A stretch of 64,000 nucleotides of DNA from Marivita sp. S6314. Its GTDB lineage: Bacteria; Pseudomonadota; Alphaproteobacteria; Rhodobacterales; Rhodobacteraceae. The notes beneath the pieces were generated by a model. The model was not told where the DNA came from. It saw only the letters and a list, made by a program, of their open reading frames with translations, and did not search any database. The stretch covers positions 682,001 to 746,000 of the forward strand of contig NZ_JALKAO010000002.1 of the NCBI RefSeq assembly GCF_023015985.1. The letters are read 5' to 3'. Each line of letters opens with the position of its first letter. The first letter of the stretch is position 1. Of the stretch, positions 18,402 through 25,659 are shown piece after piece. The position numbers were made by a program, and so were the translations under genes.

Positions 18402-19601
18402 TCAGTCGTAGCTGCGCACGTCCTCGATCACCAACCCGTCACGTGGCAAAGCGCCCGGCGGCACCAGTTCGACTTTGCCCTTGAGTTTCAGTGTCTCGAC
18501 AATGCTGGGCTCAAAACTTGCGGCATCCTGTGCCGAGGTTTCGATCTGCACCGTCATCACATCCACCTCGCCATCCCGGCTGGCCACAACGCGCGCACGG
18601 TCAATTTCAGCATGGCGGGCCACTAGGGCCGCAACCTGTTCGGGACGCACAAACATCCCCTTGATCTTGGTGGTCTGATCCGCCCGACCCATCCAGCCCT
18701 TGATCCGCGCATTGGTCCGCCCGCAGGGCGATTGGCCCGGCAGAATCGCGCTCAGATCCCCGGTGGCGAACCGGATCAACGGATAGTCCGGGTTCAGCGT
18801 CGTGACGACAACCTCGCCAACTTCGCCTTCGGGCACGGGATCCCCGGTGCCCGGTGTCACGATCTCGACGATGACCCCTTCATCCAGAATCATCCCCTCT
18901 TCGGCATCGCTTTCATAGGCAATGTTCCCAAGATCCGCCGTCGCATAGCACTGGCGACAGGAAATCCCGCGATCCACGTAGTATTGCCGCAGCGACGGGA
19001 ACAAGGCGCCCCCTCCGACAGCCGCCTTGCTGATCTTCAGCGGCAGGCCCATTTCGTCGGCTTTTTCCAGAATGATCTTGAGATAATCCGGCGTGCCCGC
19101 ATAGGCTGTGATGCCAATGTCAAACGCCGCCTGCGCCTGAAGCTCCGTCTGCCCCGTCCCGGCGGGCAACACGGCCGCCCCCACCGCGCGGGCCCCGTTT
19201 TCAAAAATCATTCCCGCAGGCGTGAGGTGATAGCCAAAACAGTTCTGAACAATGTCCCCGCTGCCAATACCACAGGCATGCAAAAACCGCCCCATGCGCC
19301 ACCAGTCATGGCTGACGCCACCGGGTTCGTAAATCGGGCCGGGCGACTGGAACACATGGGCCATATTGCTGACCGCCATCCCCCCAAAGGGTGGGTTTTC
19401 CTTCTGCCACGTCACCAATTGCGATTTCCGCAAAACCGGCAGCTTGGTGATGTCCTCCAGCGACGTCACCTCCGCATCGGCCTCCAGACACGACCCCGGC
19501 GCGGCCTTGGCCCGCGCGACCTGCTCCAGAAACGCCGCGCTCTGGGCGGCATGGCGCTCATCTGCGCTGCGTGTCTCAAGCGCATCGAAATACTGGCTCA
19601 T
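18402..19601 (-). CDS. Phenylacetate-CoA-ligase-like AMP-binding enzyme
   Basis: A 399-residue protein of the PaaK branch of adenylate-forming enzymes, which activate carboxylic acids to CoA thioesters. Visible are Y-A-T-A-D-L-G-N-I-A-Y-E near residue 215, P-L-I-R-F-A-T-G-D-L-S, and the hinge K-I-K-G-M-F-V-R-P-E-Q with a C-terminal lid. The phosphate-binding loop, S-S-G-T-T-G in PaaK, reads F-Q-S-P-G-P-I-Y-E-P-G-G here, a strong departure. It is the last gene of the transporter locus, one base after the DUF6958-like gene. Substrate unknown; an aromatic or aliphatic acid brought in by the transporter is the natural guess. Confidence 0.8.
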   Translation of the reverse strand: MSQYFDALETRSADERHAAQSAAFLEQVARAKAAPGSCLEADAEVTSLEDITKLPVLRKSQLVTWQKENPPFGGMAVSNMAHVFQSPGPIYEPGGVSHDWWRMGRFLHACGIGSGDIVQNCFGYHLTPAGMIFENGARAVGAAVLPAGTGQTELQAQAAFDIGITAYAGTPDYLKIILEKADEMGLPLKISKAAVGGGALFPSLRQYYVDRGISCRQCYATADLGNIAYESDAEEGMILDEGVIVEIVTPGTGDPVPEGEVGEVVVTTLNPDYPLIRFATGDLSAILPGQSPCGRTNARIKGWMGRADQTTKIKGMFVRPEQVAALVARHAEIDRARVVASRDGEVDVMTVQIETSAQDAASFEPSIVETLKLKGKVELVPPGALPRDGLVIEDVRSYD

Positions 19602-19602
19602 C

Positions 19603-19929
19603 TCACTGTCCTTTCGGCGCGTTCCGGCCCAGCATCATGATCTGCGGCCCTTTCGCTTCGACGCGGGCCACCTCGCCGCGCACTTCCATTTCAAGTTTCA
19701 CGCATGTCGCGTGCCATCCAAGCGATCCAAGCCGGTTCAGAACATCCTCCGGCAACACCGCCTCAAGTCGCGGTTTCAGATCCGAGAACCGGATATCCCC
19801 GTCACGCAGCACGGTCAGGATCGCGTCCCGCAACACGTCGAATTTCCACTTTGGGATGTTTGTCACACCGTCGCGGCCCTCTGCCGGGGTGCGGCAGCCA
19901 ACCTTGTCTTCGGTCGCTACGCGAGCCAT
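19603..19929 (-). CDS. Small protein, DUF6958-like
   Basis: A 108-residue cytoplasmic protein. The middle reads I-P-K-W-K-F-D-V-L-R-D-A-I-L-T-V-L, then F-S-D-L-K-P-R-L-E-A-V-L-P, then L-G-W-H-A-T-C-V-K-L-E-M-E-V-R-G-E-V, a helix pattern like a small winged helix and similar to DUF6958 proteins as I remember them. It overlaps the end of the LivF-type ATPase gene by 13 bases and is followed one base later by the PaaK-like gene, so it belongs to the locus. It could be a regulator or an accessory to the ligase; no function is assigned. Confidence 0.7.
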   Translation of the reverse strand: MARVATEDKVGCRTPAEGRDGVTNIPKWKFDVLRDAILTVLRDGDIRFSDLKPRLEAVLPEDVLNRLGSLGWHATCVKLEMEVRGEVARVEAKGPQIMMLGRNAPKGQ

Positions 19930-20741
19930 CTTTTCCGCCGCCGATAAGACCGCACATCGCGGAACGATTTGCGACCTTCATCCGACATCCCCAGATAGAA
20001 CTCCTTCACATCCGGGTTCTCGCGCAGATCCGCCGCCGGACCTTCCATCACCACACGCCCGCTCTCAAGGATATATCCCTGATGCGCATATCGCAGCGCG
20101 ACGTTGGTGTTCTGTTCGGCCAGCAGGAACGACACACCTTCATTCTCGTTCACTGATTTCACGATCTCGAAAATCTGTTCAACCAACTGCGGAGCCAGAC
20201 CCATGGACGGCTCGTCCAGCAAAATCGTCTCTGGCCGGGACATCAGCGCACGGCCAATCGCGGTCATCTGTTGTTCCCCACCCGAGGTATAGCCCGCCTG
20301 GCTTTTCCGACGCTCTCTCAAACGTGGGAAATAGGTATAGACCATCTCAAGATCCTGCTCGATCGCGGCTTTGCCGTCGCGGCGCGTATAGGCTCCGGTG
20401 AGCAGGTTCTCCTCGACCGTCAGATGCTCAAAACAGTGCCGCCCTTCCATCACCTGGATCACCCCCCGCTTGACCAGCGACGCAGGGTCCAGCCCCTGCA
20501 CCGTGTCACCCTTGTAAAGGATGGACCCCTTGGTCACTTCGCCGCGCTCGGAATGCAGCAGGTTGGAAATGGCCTTGAGCGTTGTGGTCTTGCCAGCCCC
20601 GTTGCCGCCCAGCAAAGCGGTAATCCCGCCTTTGCGCACGGTCAGGCTCACCCCTTTCAGAACAAGGATGACGTGATTGTAGATCACTTCGATGTTGTTC
20701 ACTTCAAGAAGCGTCTCGTCGGTGCGTCCGGCGTCCAGCAT
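19917..20741 (-). CDS. ABC transporter ATP-binding protein, LivF type
   Basis: A 274-residue ATPase of the branched-chain-amino-acid (HAAT) importer class. Walker A is GGNGAGKTT (residues ~42-50), the signature region reads Y-T-S-G-G-E-Q-Q-M-T-A-I-G-R, Walker B is I-L-L-D-E-P-S-M-G-L-A-P, and the switch is L-L-A-E-Q-N. The C-terminus carries a basic extension (R-S-Y-R-R-R-K-R-W) beyond the usual ~235 residues. The AAGAAG of a dispersed leader motif (20747-20774) serves as ribosome site. Pairs with LivG, LivH, LivM and the binding protein upstream. Confidence 0.92.
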   Translation of the reverse strand: MLDAGRTDETLLEVNNIEVIYNHVILVLKGVSLTVRKGGITALLGGNGAGKTTTLKAISNLLHSERGEVTKGSILYKGDTVQGLDPASLVKRGVIQVMEGRHCFEHLTVEENLLTGAYTRRDGKAAIEQDLEMVYTYFPRLRERRKSQAGYTSGGEQQMTAIGRALMSRPETILLDEPSMGLAPQLVEQIFEIVKSVNENEGVSFLLAEQNTNVALRYAHQGYILESGRVVMEGPAADLRENPDVKEFYLGMSDEGRKSFRDVRSYRRRKRWLA

Positions 20742-20746
20742 GGCTC

Positions 20747-20774
20747 TTCTTCTTTTTACAAATATGCAAATGCC
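20747..20774 (-). repeat. Dispersed leader motif, copy 1
   Basis: On the minus strand: GGCATTTGCATATTTG, one base, then a run of A and GAAGAA, ending five bases before the LivF-type start codon. Near-copies lie at 31835, 48311 and 51571. A GC hairpin (20774-20803) directly precedes it. Confidence 0.6.
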
Positions 20775-20803
20775 CCCGGCGGCGTCTTGGGAAACCGCCG
20801 GGG
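20774..20803 (-). promoter_or_regulatory. GC-rich hairpin between binding-protein and LivF-type genes
   Basis: Perfect 9-bp stem CCCCGGCGG/CCGCCGGGG with a 12-base loop, starting 11 bases after the binding-protein stop and without a T-run. It may be a weak terminator or a 3' stabiliser that raises binding-protein output over the ATPase. Confidence 0.5.
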
Positions 20804-20814
20804 ATCTGTCGGCC

Positions 20815-22113
20815 TTAGTTGGTGGCCGAGCACTCTTCGTTCATCGCCCACGGCGCGTTCGACGTCGCGTATTCCGCAGAGGCAGACGCAATCAGGTCCG
20901 CGTAGCTGTCGACATTCGGCGTGAGAAGGTCAGACGCTTTGACGAACTTCGCGCCGTCCCATTCGAGCATCCAGCCACCGGCATGGCCGGTGTGGTTTGC
21001 ACAGGATGTGGAGAATGGCGGCACCATGCCCTCCATGCCCAGCTCAGCAATACGCTCTTCGGTGAGGTTGATGTTCTCAAGGCCCCAACGCAACTGTGTT
21101 GCGTCAATTTCGGTGGTGCCGAAATTGTCCTGCGCGTTCTTGATGCCCTCTGCGAGGATCATCGACATGACCAAACCACGGCCATAGAACACGCCCTGCA
21201 TCTCTTCTTCGTTGGACTGGCTCAGACCCTTGTCAAAGACCATTTCCTTGACCTGCTGCATCACAGGCGCATCCGGGTTCGGGAAGGACCAGGAAATCGA
21301 CTTGTAGCCTTTGCCTTCGTCACCAACCAGCTTGAGGTCCGCATCGTGACCCGCCCACCAGACGCCGATCATGTTCTCCATCGGGAACTTGGTCTTCACG
21401 GCTTCGGTGATGGCCCCGGCGTTCATCGCACCCCAGCCCCACATCACAACATTGTCCGGACGCTCACGACGGATCTGCAGCCACTGTGCCGACTGGTTCT
21501 GCATCTCTTTCAGGCCAACCGGGATCGGCAGAAGCTCAAAGCCCTTGTCAGCCGCCAGCTTTTCAAGCAACGGAAGCGGCTCTTTGCCATAGGGGTGGTC
21601 CAGGTGGAGAAAGGCGATCTTCTTGCCTTCAAGCGATCCTTCCTGTTCCAGGAACTGAACGATCATATCCGCGGCATCCCAGTAACCGGCCGGCATGTTG
21701 AACGCCCACTGGAAGACCTTGCCGTCTGCCATCGGAGAGAAGCCGTAGCCCGGTGCGAGGATCGGAATTTCGTCAACATTGGTCTTCGGCAGAACCTGCA
21801 GCGTGATACCTGTGGACCAGGGCTGCGTCACAATCGCTTTGCCCTTTGTCTTTTCGTAGCATTCCACGCCTTTTTCGGTGGAATACCCGGTTTCACATTC
21901 TTCAGCATTGATCCGAATGCCGCCAACGCCGCCATCGCGTTCATTCAGCAGGGTCATGTAATCGGCCTGACCGTTCATCAGCGGAATGCCCGTCGCCGCG
22001 AAAGGCCCGGTCCGGTACGCAAGGTTCGGCGTGTACAGCTCTTGTGCGACGGCTGCCGTTCCCAGAACGGTACCCAGCGCCGCTGCGGCTGCCAGTTTGG
22101 TGAAGTGTTTCAT
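20815..22113 (-). CDS. ABC transporter substrate-binding protein (branched-chain amino acid / HAAT type)
   Basis: A 432-residue periplasmic binding protein with a signal peptide (MKHFTKLAAAAALGTVLGTA, cleavage after AVA near 23). The mature domain has the two-lobe Leu/Ile/Val-binding fold: L-M-N-G-Q-A-D-Y near residue 45, K-I-A-F-L-H-L-D-H-P-Y-G, and C-x-N-H-T-G-H near the C-terminus. It has no lipobox, so it is free in the periplasm. It determines substrate for the linked importer; the family binds amino acids, amides, aromatic acids and others, and the neighbouring CoA ligases argue for a carboxylic acid. A 61-bp gap separates it from LivM. Confidence 0.92.
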   Translation of the reverse strand: MKHFTKLAAAAALGTVLGTAAVAQELYTPNLAYRTGPFAATGIPLMNGQADYMTLLNERDGGVGGIRINAEECETGYSTEKGVECYEKTKGKAIVTQPWSTGITLQVLPKTNVDEIPILAPGYGFSPMADGKVFQWAFNMPAGYWDAADMIVQFLEQEGSLEGKKIAFLHLDHPYGKEPLPLLEKLAADKGFELLPIPVGLKEMQNQSAQWLQIRRERPDNVVMWGWGAMNAGAITEAVKTKFPMENMIGVWWAGHDADLKLVGDEGKGYKSISWSFPNPDAPVMQQVKEMVFDKGLSQSNEEEMQGVFYGRGLVMSMILAEGIKNAQDNFGTTEIDATQLRWGLENINLTEERIAELGMEGMVPPFSTSCANHTGHAGGWMLEWDGAKFVKASDLLTPNVDSYADLIASASAEYATSNAPWAMNEECSATN

Positions 22114-22174
22114 TGGTGTCCTCCCATTGGAACGAAGTATTTCTATGTGCTTCTTGGTCTTGGGCCACCCCGCA

Positions 22175-23404
22175 TCAGTGCGGGAACGGCCAGATGATGA
22201 GTTTTTCCCGGATCAACCGCCACAGCTGGTTCAACCCATGTGGTTCGATGATCAGGAAAAAGACGATGAGTGCGCCGATAATCATCACATTGATATGTTC
22301 GATCAAGGCAGACTCGATGCGGAAGCCCTGAAGCTGCGCATACCCGTAGATCAGCGTGACGGCACCAAAGCCAATTGCGGCCCCCATGCCCCACATGCTG
22401 CGGGCAATCCAGAACAGGAAGGTTGCGCCCGCCACCAAGGCCGCCAGCAAAAGCGAAGACGTCGTCGACATCTCGAACACCTGCGTGCCTGCAATCACGT
22501 TCAGCATCACCGGCAGACCGACAATCAGGATCGCGCCAAGGTAATTGCCAAGGATCGACCCCAGCCCGCCAATAATCGCGATGAACAGCACCTGGAACGA
22601 CAGCGGAATGTCGAACACGTTCGGCTCTGCCGCGCCTTTCCAGGAAAAGACGTACAGCGCACCGGCAACACCAACCACGTAAGATGACACCGCAAAGGCC
22701 GTCAGCTTGGACTTCATCAGATTGATGCCGATTAATTCCGCCGCGATGTCCATGTCGCGCGTGGCTTTCCACGTCCGGCCAAGATTGCCCCGGGTCAGGT
22801 TGATGCACAGAATGGTCAGCAGTGTCACAACAAACAGAACGATATAGTATTCCGTCACAGACGACGCCTGCGGGCCGGATACAAAGATCCCGAACATTTC
22901 AAGGTTCGGCACCTGGATCGCGCCGGACGCGTTGTAATTGTAAAGCCACGACCATTTTTCAAACAGCCAGACCAGGAAGAACTGCGCGGCAAGCGTTGCA
23001 ATAGCAAGGTAGAACCCTTTGATCCGCAGGCTTGGAATGCCGAACACGACACCAATCCCGGCGCTGAAGAACCCCGACAGCAGGATTGCGATGATCGGGT
23101 TCAGTTCCGGAAAGATGGTAACCATCTTGTAGCACGCATACGCGCCAACCCCCATGAACGCCCCTGTCCCCAGCGACAGCTGACCGGCAAACCCGGTCAG
23201 GATGTTCAATCCCATCGCCGCCAGCGCATAGATCAGGATCGGGATCAGCAACGCCTGAAAGGCGAATTCCGACGCGGTCAGCGGAAAGATGACCCAGCCC
23301 AGCAACAGGAACAGCCACAGCAACACGGCATCCTGCTTCACCGGGAACAGCGCCTGATCCGCAACGTAGCTCGTCTTGAATTGTCCAGCCGTGCGATAAA
23401 GCAT
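22175..23404 (-). CDS. ABC transporter permease, LivM type
   Basis: A 409-residue inner-membrane permease with about ten hydrophobic segments. The LivM signature regions are N-I-L-T-G-F-A-G-Q-L-S-L-G-T-G-A-F near residue 70, P-S-L-R-I-K-G-F-Y-L-A-I-A-T-L, and A-A-E-L-I-G-I-N with G-V-A-G-A-L-Y. It is longer than the usual ~300-350 because of an extended N-terminus and an extra C-terminal helix. Its start overlaps the stop of the 79-aa membrane protein by ATGA. Confidence 0.92.
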   Translation of the reverse strand: MLYRTAGQFKTSYVADQALFPVKQDAVLLWLFLLLGWVIFPLTASEFAFQALLIPILIYALAAMGLNILTGFAGQLSLGTGAFMGVGAYACYKMVTIFPELNPIIAILLSGFFSAGIGVVFGIPSLRIKGFYLAIATLAAQFFLVWLFEKWSWLYNYNASGAIQVPNLEMFGIFVSGPQASSVTEYYIVLFVVTLLTILCINLTRGNLGRTWKATRDMDIAAELIGINLMKSKLTAFAVSSYVVGVAGALYVFSWKGAAEPNVFDIPLSFQVLFIAIIGGLGSILGNYLGAILIVGLPVMLNVIAGTQVFEMSTTSSLLLAALVAGATFLFWIARSMWGMGAAIGFGAVTLIYGYAQLQGFRIESALIEHINVMIIGALIVFFLIIEPHGLNQLWRLIREKLIIWPFPH

Positions 23405-23643
23405 CAGACAGTCTCCTCCTCATGGATCACCGCCCTGTTGCGCGGTTTGGCATAGCCAGTCAGTTCGGAATGGCGGATCAGCCAGAAATACGCCCACAAC
23501 CCGGCCGCCCCCCCGGCCGCCGCGAGCAATATCGCGATCACGGTTTGACCACCCGCCTCTGTCCCGCTGGACAGGGCGAGATAGCCAAAGGCCCAGAACC
23601 CGGACCAGGCAATAACGTTCAGAAGTGCGATCAATTTGGCCAT
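23404..23643 (-). CDS. 79-aa two-helix membrane protein inside the transporter locus
   Basis: Begins MAKLIALLNVIAWSGFWAFG. There are two predicted membrane helices (residues ~4-24 and ~32-57), then a basic/acidic tail ending A-V-I-H-E-E-E-T-V. It has no family I recognise. It lies between LivH and LivM and is fused to LivM by an ATGA overlap, so it is cotranslated with the permease. The longer frame upstream to 23778 is rejected: it would cross a REP-like palindrome and LivH. An accessory subunit of the importer is a reasonable guess, untested. Confidence 0.7.
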   Translation of the reverse strand: MAKLIALLNVIAWSGFWAFGYLALSSGTEAGGQTVIAILLAAAGGAAGLWAYFWLIRHSELTGYAKPRNRAVIHEEETV

Positions 23644-23667
23644 TGTCTCGTCTTTCATCGGTATTCG

Positions 23668-23691
23668 TAGGCCGGGCATCCTGCCCGGCAG
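23668..23691 (+). repeat. GTAG-headed REP-like palindrome
   Basis: GTAG head, arm GCCGGGC, loop ATCCT, arm GCCCGGC. It lies between the LivH-type gene and the 79-aa membrane protein gene, inside the operon. Confidence 0.7.
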
Positions 23692-23719
23692 CCTTGCAAA
23701 CAGCGCGCCCCGCGCTGCG

Positions 23720-24673
23720 CTAGACCCTTTCGATGATGCGCTCCCCGAACAGCCCCTGCGGACGGAAGAGAAGCACAATCAACGCCAGCACAAATGCAAA
23801 CCAGGTTTCGGTATTGCCGCCCAAAAGCGGTTGCCCCCAGTAAATCTCGAACAGCTTTTCAAGGATGCCGATCATCAAGCCACCCACGATGGCCCCGGTG
23901 ATTGATTCCAATCCACCGAGCATCAGAACCGGCAACGCTTTGTACGCGATAACCTCCAGTGCAAAACTCACACCGGCCCGCGCGCCCCAGGCGATGCCCG
24001 TGACCAGCGCGATGATGCCTGCGATGAACCAGACCAGCACCCAGATCGTCTGTAGTGAGATCCCAACCGACAGCGCCGCCTGATGGTCATCACCCAACGC
24101 CCGGATCGCCCGGCCCATCTGCGTATAGTTCAGGAACGCGAGCAGCCCCAGAACCAGCAGCGTCGCCACCACAACAACGGTGATGTCCAGATGCTGCAGG
24201 ATCAGCAGTCCGCCAAATGGTTCAAGAACCGTATCCCCCGTGGGAATGCCCAGCTCTTCGGTGATCATCACCTTGTTTTCGCCGCCGAAAATCGTCTCAC
24301 CAAAGCCAATCAGGAACAGCGTGATCCCGATGGTTGCCATAAACAGGATGATATCCGGCTGACCCACCAACGGCCGCAACACAACCCGCTCGATCGTCAC
24401 CGCCAGGACAAACATCACCGCCAGCGTGAGCCCCACGCTGATCCAGGCCGGAATGCCCAGCGAGAACAGCCCGACAAGCGTCAACGCCGCAAACACCACC
24501 ATGATGCCCTGCGCAAAGTTGAAGATGCGGCTGGACCGGAAAATCAGAACGAACCCCAGTGCAATCAGCGCGTACAGAATGCCCGAGACCAGACCTTCCC
24601 ACAGCACCTGCATCAGGAAATCCGGCGCGGTGAACATGTCCACCCACGGATTGATAAAGATGTCAGCAAACAT
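23720..24673 (-). CDS. ABC transporter permease, LivH type
   Basis: A 317-residue permease with about eight membrane segments. It has the LivH entry motif L-I-A-L-G-F-V-L-I-F-R and I-F-N-F-A-Q-G near residues 39-55, the R-A-I-G-D-D-H-Q-A-A-L-S-V-G-I cytoplasmic loop near residue 190 that contacts the ATPase, and G-G-L-E-S-I-T-G-A-I-V-G-G near 265. It forms the channel with LivM. It starts 35 bp after the LivG-type stop. Confidence 0.92.
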   Translation of the reverse strand: MFADIFINPWVDMFTAPDFLMQVLWEGLVSGILYALIALGFVLIFRSSRIFNFAQGIMVVFAALTLVGLFSLGIPAWISVGLTLAVMFVLAVTIERVVLRPLVGQPDIILFMATIGITLFLIGFGETIFGGENKVMITEELGIPTGDTVLEPFGGLLILQHLDITVVVVATLLVLGLLAFLNYTQMGRAIRALGDDHQAALSVGISLQTIWVLVWFIAGIIALVTGIAWGARAGVSFALEVIAYKALPVLMLGGLESITGAIVGGLMIGILEKLFEIYWGQPLLGGNTETWFAFVLALIVLLFRPQGLFGERIIERV

Positions 24674-24708
24674 GTTTTTGGTCCCCTACCCGCATCAAAG
24701 CCAACACA

Positions 24709-25524
24709 TCAGTCATGCGACACCCCCAGATAAGCATCGATCACATCCTGATTGTTGCGCACCTCGTCCGGCGTGCCGTCGCCGATTTTCTTGCCGTAAT
24801 CCATCACGACCACCCGGTCAGACAGATCCATCACCACGCCCATATCGTGCTCGATCAGGCAGATCGTGGTGCCGAATTCGTCATTCACATCAAGAACAAA
24901 GCGGCTCATGTCCTCTTTCTCCTCGACGTTCATCCCGGCCATCGGTTCATCCAACAGCAGCAGCGATGGCTCCGCCGCCAACGCGCGCGCCAGTTCCACC
25001 CGTTTCTTCAACCCGTATGGCAAGCGCCCGACCGGGGTTTTCCGAATGTTCTGAATTTCAAGAAAATCAATCACCCGCTCAACTTTTTCGCGGTTTTCCA
25101 TTTCCTCCGTCCGGGCCTTACCCCACCACAGCGCCTGGCTCGCAAGCCCGGCGTTCATGTGGGTGAGACGCCCGGTCATGACGTTGTCGAGCACGGTCAT
25201 GCCTTCAAACAACGCAATGTTCTGAAACGTGCGCGCGACACCCTGACGGGCAACCTCGAACGGCTTCATCGGCGGACGCTTGGATCCTTTGTACCAGACC
25301 TCCCCTTCGGACGGCGTGTAAAAGCCCGAAATAACGTTCAGCATCGACGACTTACCGGCGCCATTCGGCCCAATGATTGCACGCACTTCGCCTTCACGGA
25401 TGTCGAACGAAATGTCCTGGATGGCCACCACGCCGCCAAACCGAAGCGTGATGTTCTTCATCTCCATCAGGGTGCCGCCGATTTGCCGCCCGTCTGCGGT
25501 GACGTAACCTTCAGTGTCTTTCAC
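24709..25524 (-). CDS. ABC transporter ATP-binding protein, LivG type
   Basis: A 271-residue ATPase of the same importer. Walker A is GPNGAGKSS near residue 54; the L-P-Y-G-L-K-K-R-V-E-L-A-R-A-L-A region replaces the usual S-G-G-Q signature, as is common in LivG; Walker B is L-L-L-D-E-P-M-A-G-M-N, and the switch is L-I-E-H-D-M. The GTG start at 25524 is chosen because a perfect AGGAGGT lies six bases upstream; the frame's upstream ATG at 25560 has no such site. It follows the acyl-CoA ligase gene after 135 bp containing a perfect palindrome. Confidence 0.92.
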   Translation of the reverse strand: MKDTEGYVTADGRQIGGTLMEMKNITLRFGGVVAIQDISFDIREGEVRAIIGPNGAGKSSMLNVISGFYTPSEGEVWYKGSKRPPMKPFEVARQGVARTFQNIALFEGMTVLDNVMTGRLTHMNAGLASQALWWGKARTEEMENREKVERVIDFLEIQNIRKTPVGRLPYGLKKRVELARALAAEPSLLLLDEPMAGMNVEEKEDMSRFVLDVNDEFGTTICLIEHDMGVVMDLSDRVVVMDYGKKIGDGTPDEVRNNQDVIDAYLGVSHD

Positions 25525-25578
25525 AAGGCACCTCCTGCCATTTTCCAGTCGGCGCTCCACAATTTATTAGGGTTTGCA

Positions 25579-25602
25579 AAGAATCTTCGTACGAAGATTC
25601 TT
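25579..25602. promoter_or_regulatory. Perfect 24-bp palindrome
   Basis: AAGAATCTTCGT followed immediately by its exact reverse complement. It lies 55 bases upstream of the LivG-type start and 57 bases after the ligase stop. Because it has no loop and no strong T-run beyond TTCTT, an operator for a dimeric regulator (TetR/GntR-like) is as likely as a terminator or processing hairpin. Confidence 0.55.
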
Positions 25603-25659
25603 CACCGTGCCTAGTAAATTCTGGGGGCTGACACCAAGCGGCCATGTTCTGCATGCCAC

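Noticed and set aside
20692-22197. A 501-codon plus-strand frame over the binding-protein gene
   Set aside because: Antisense shadow; the minus strand has signal peptide and binding-protein motifs.
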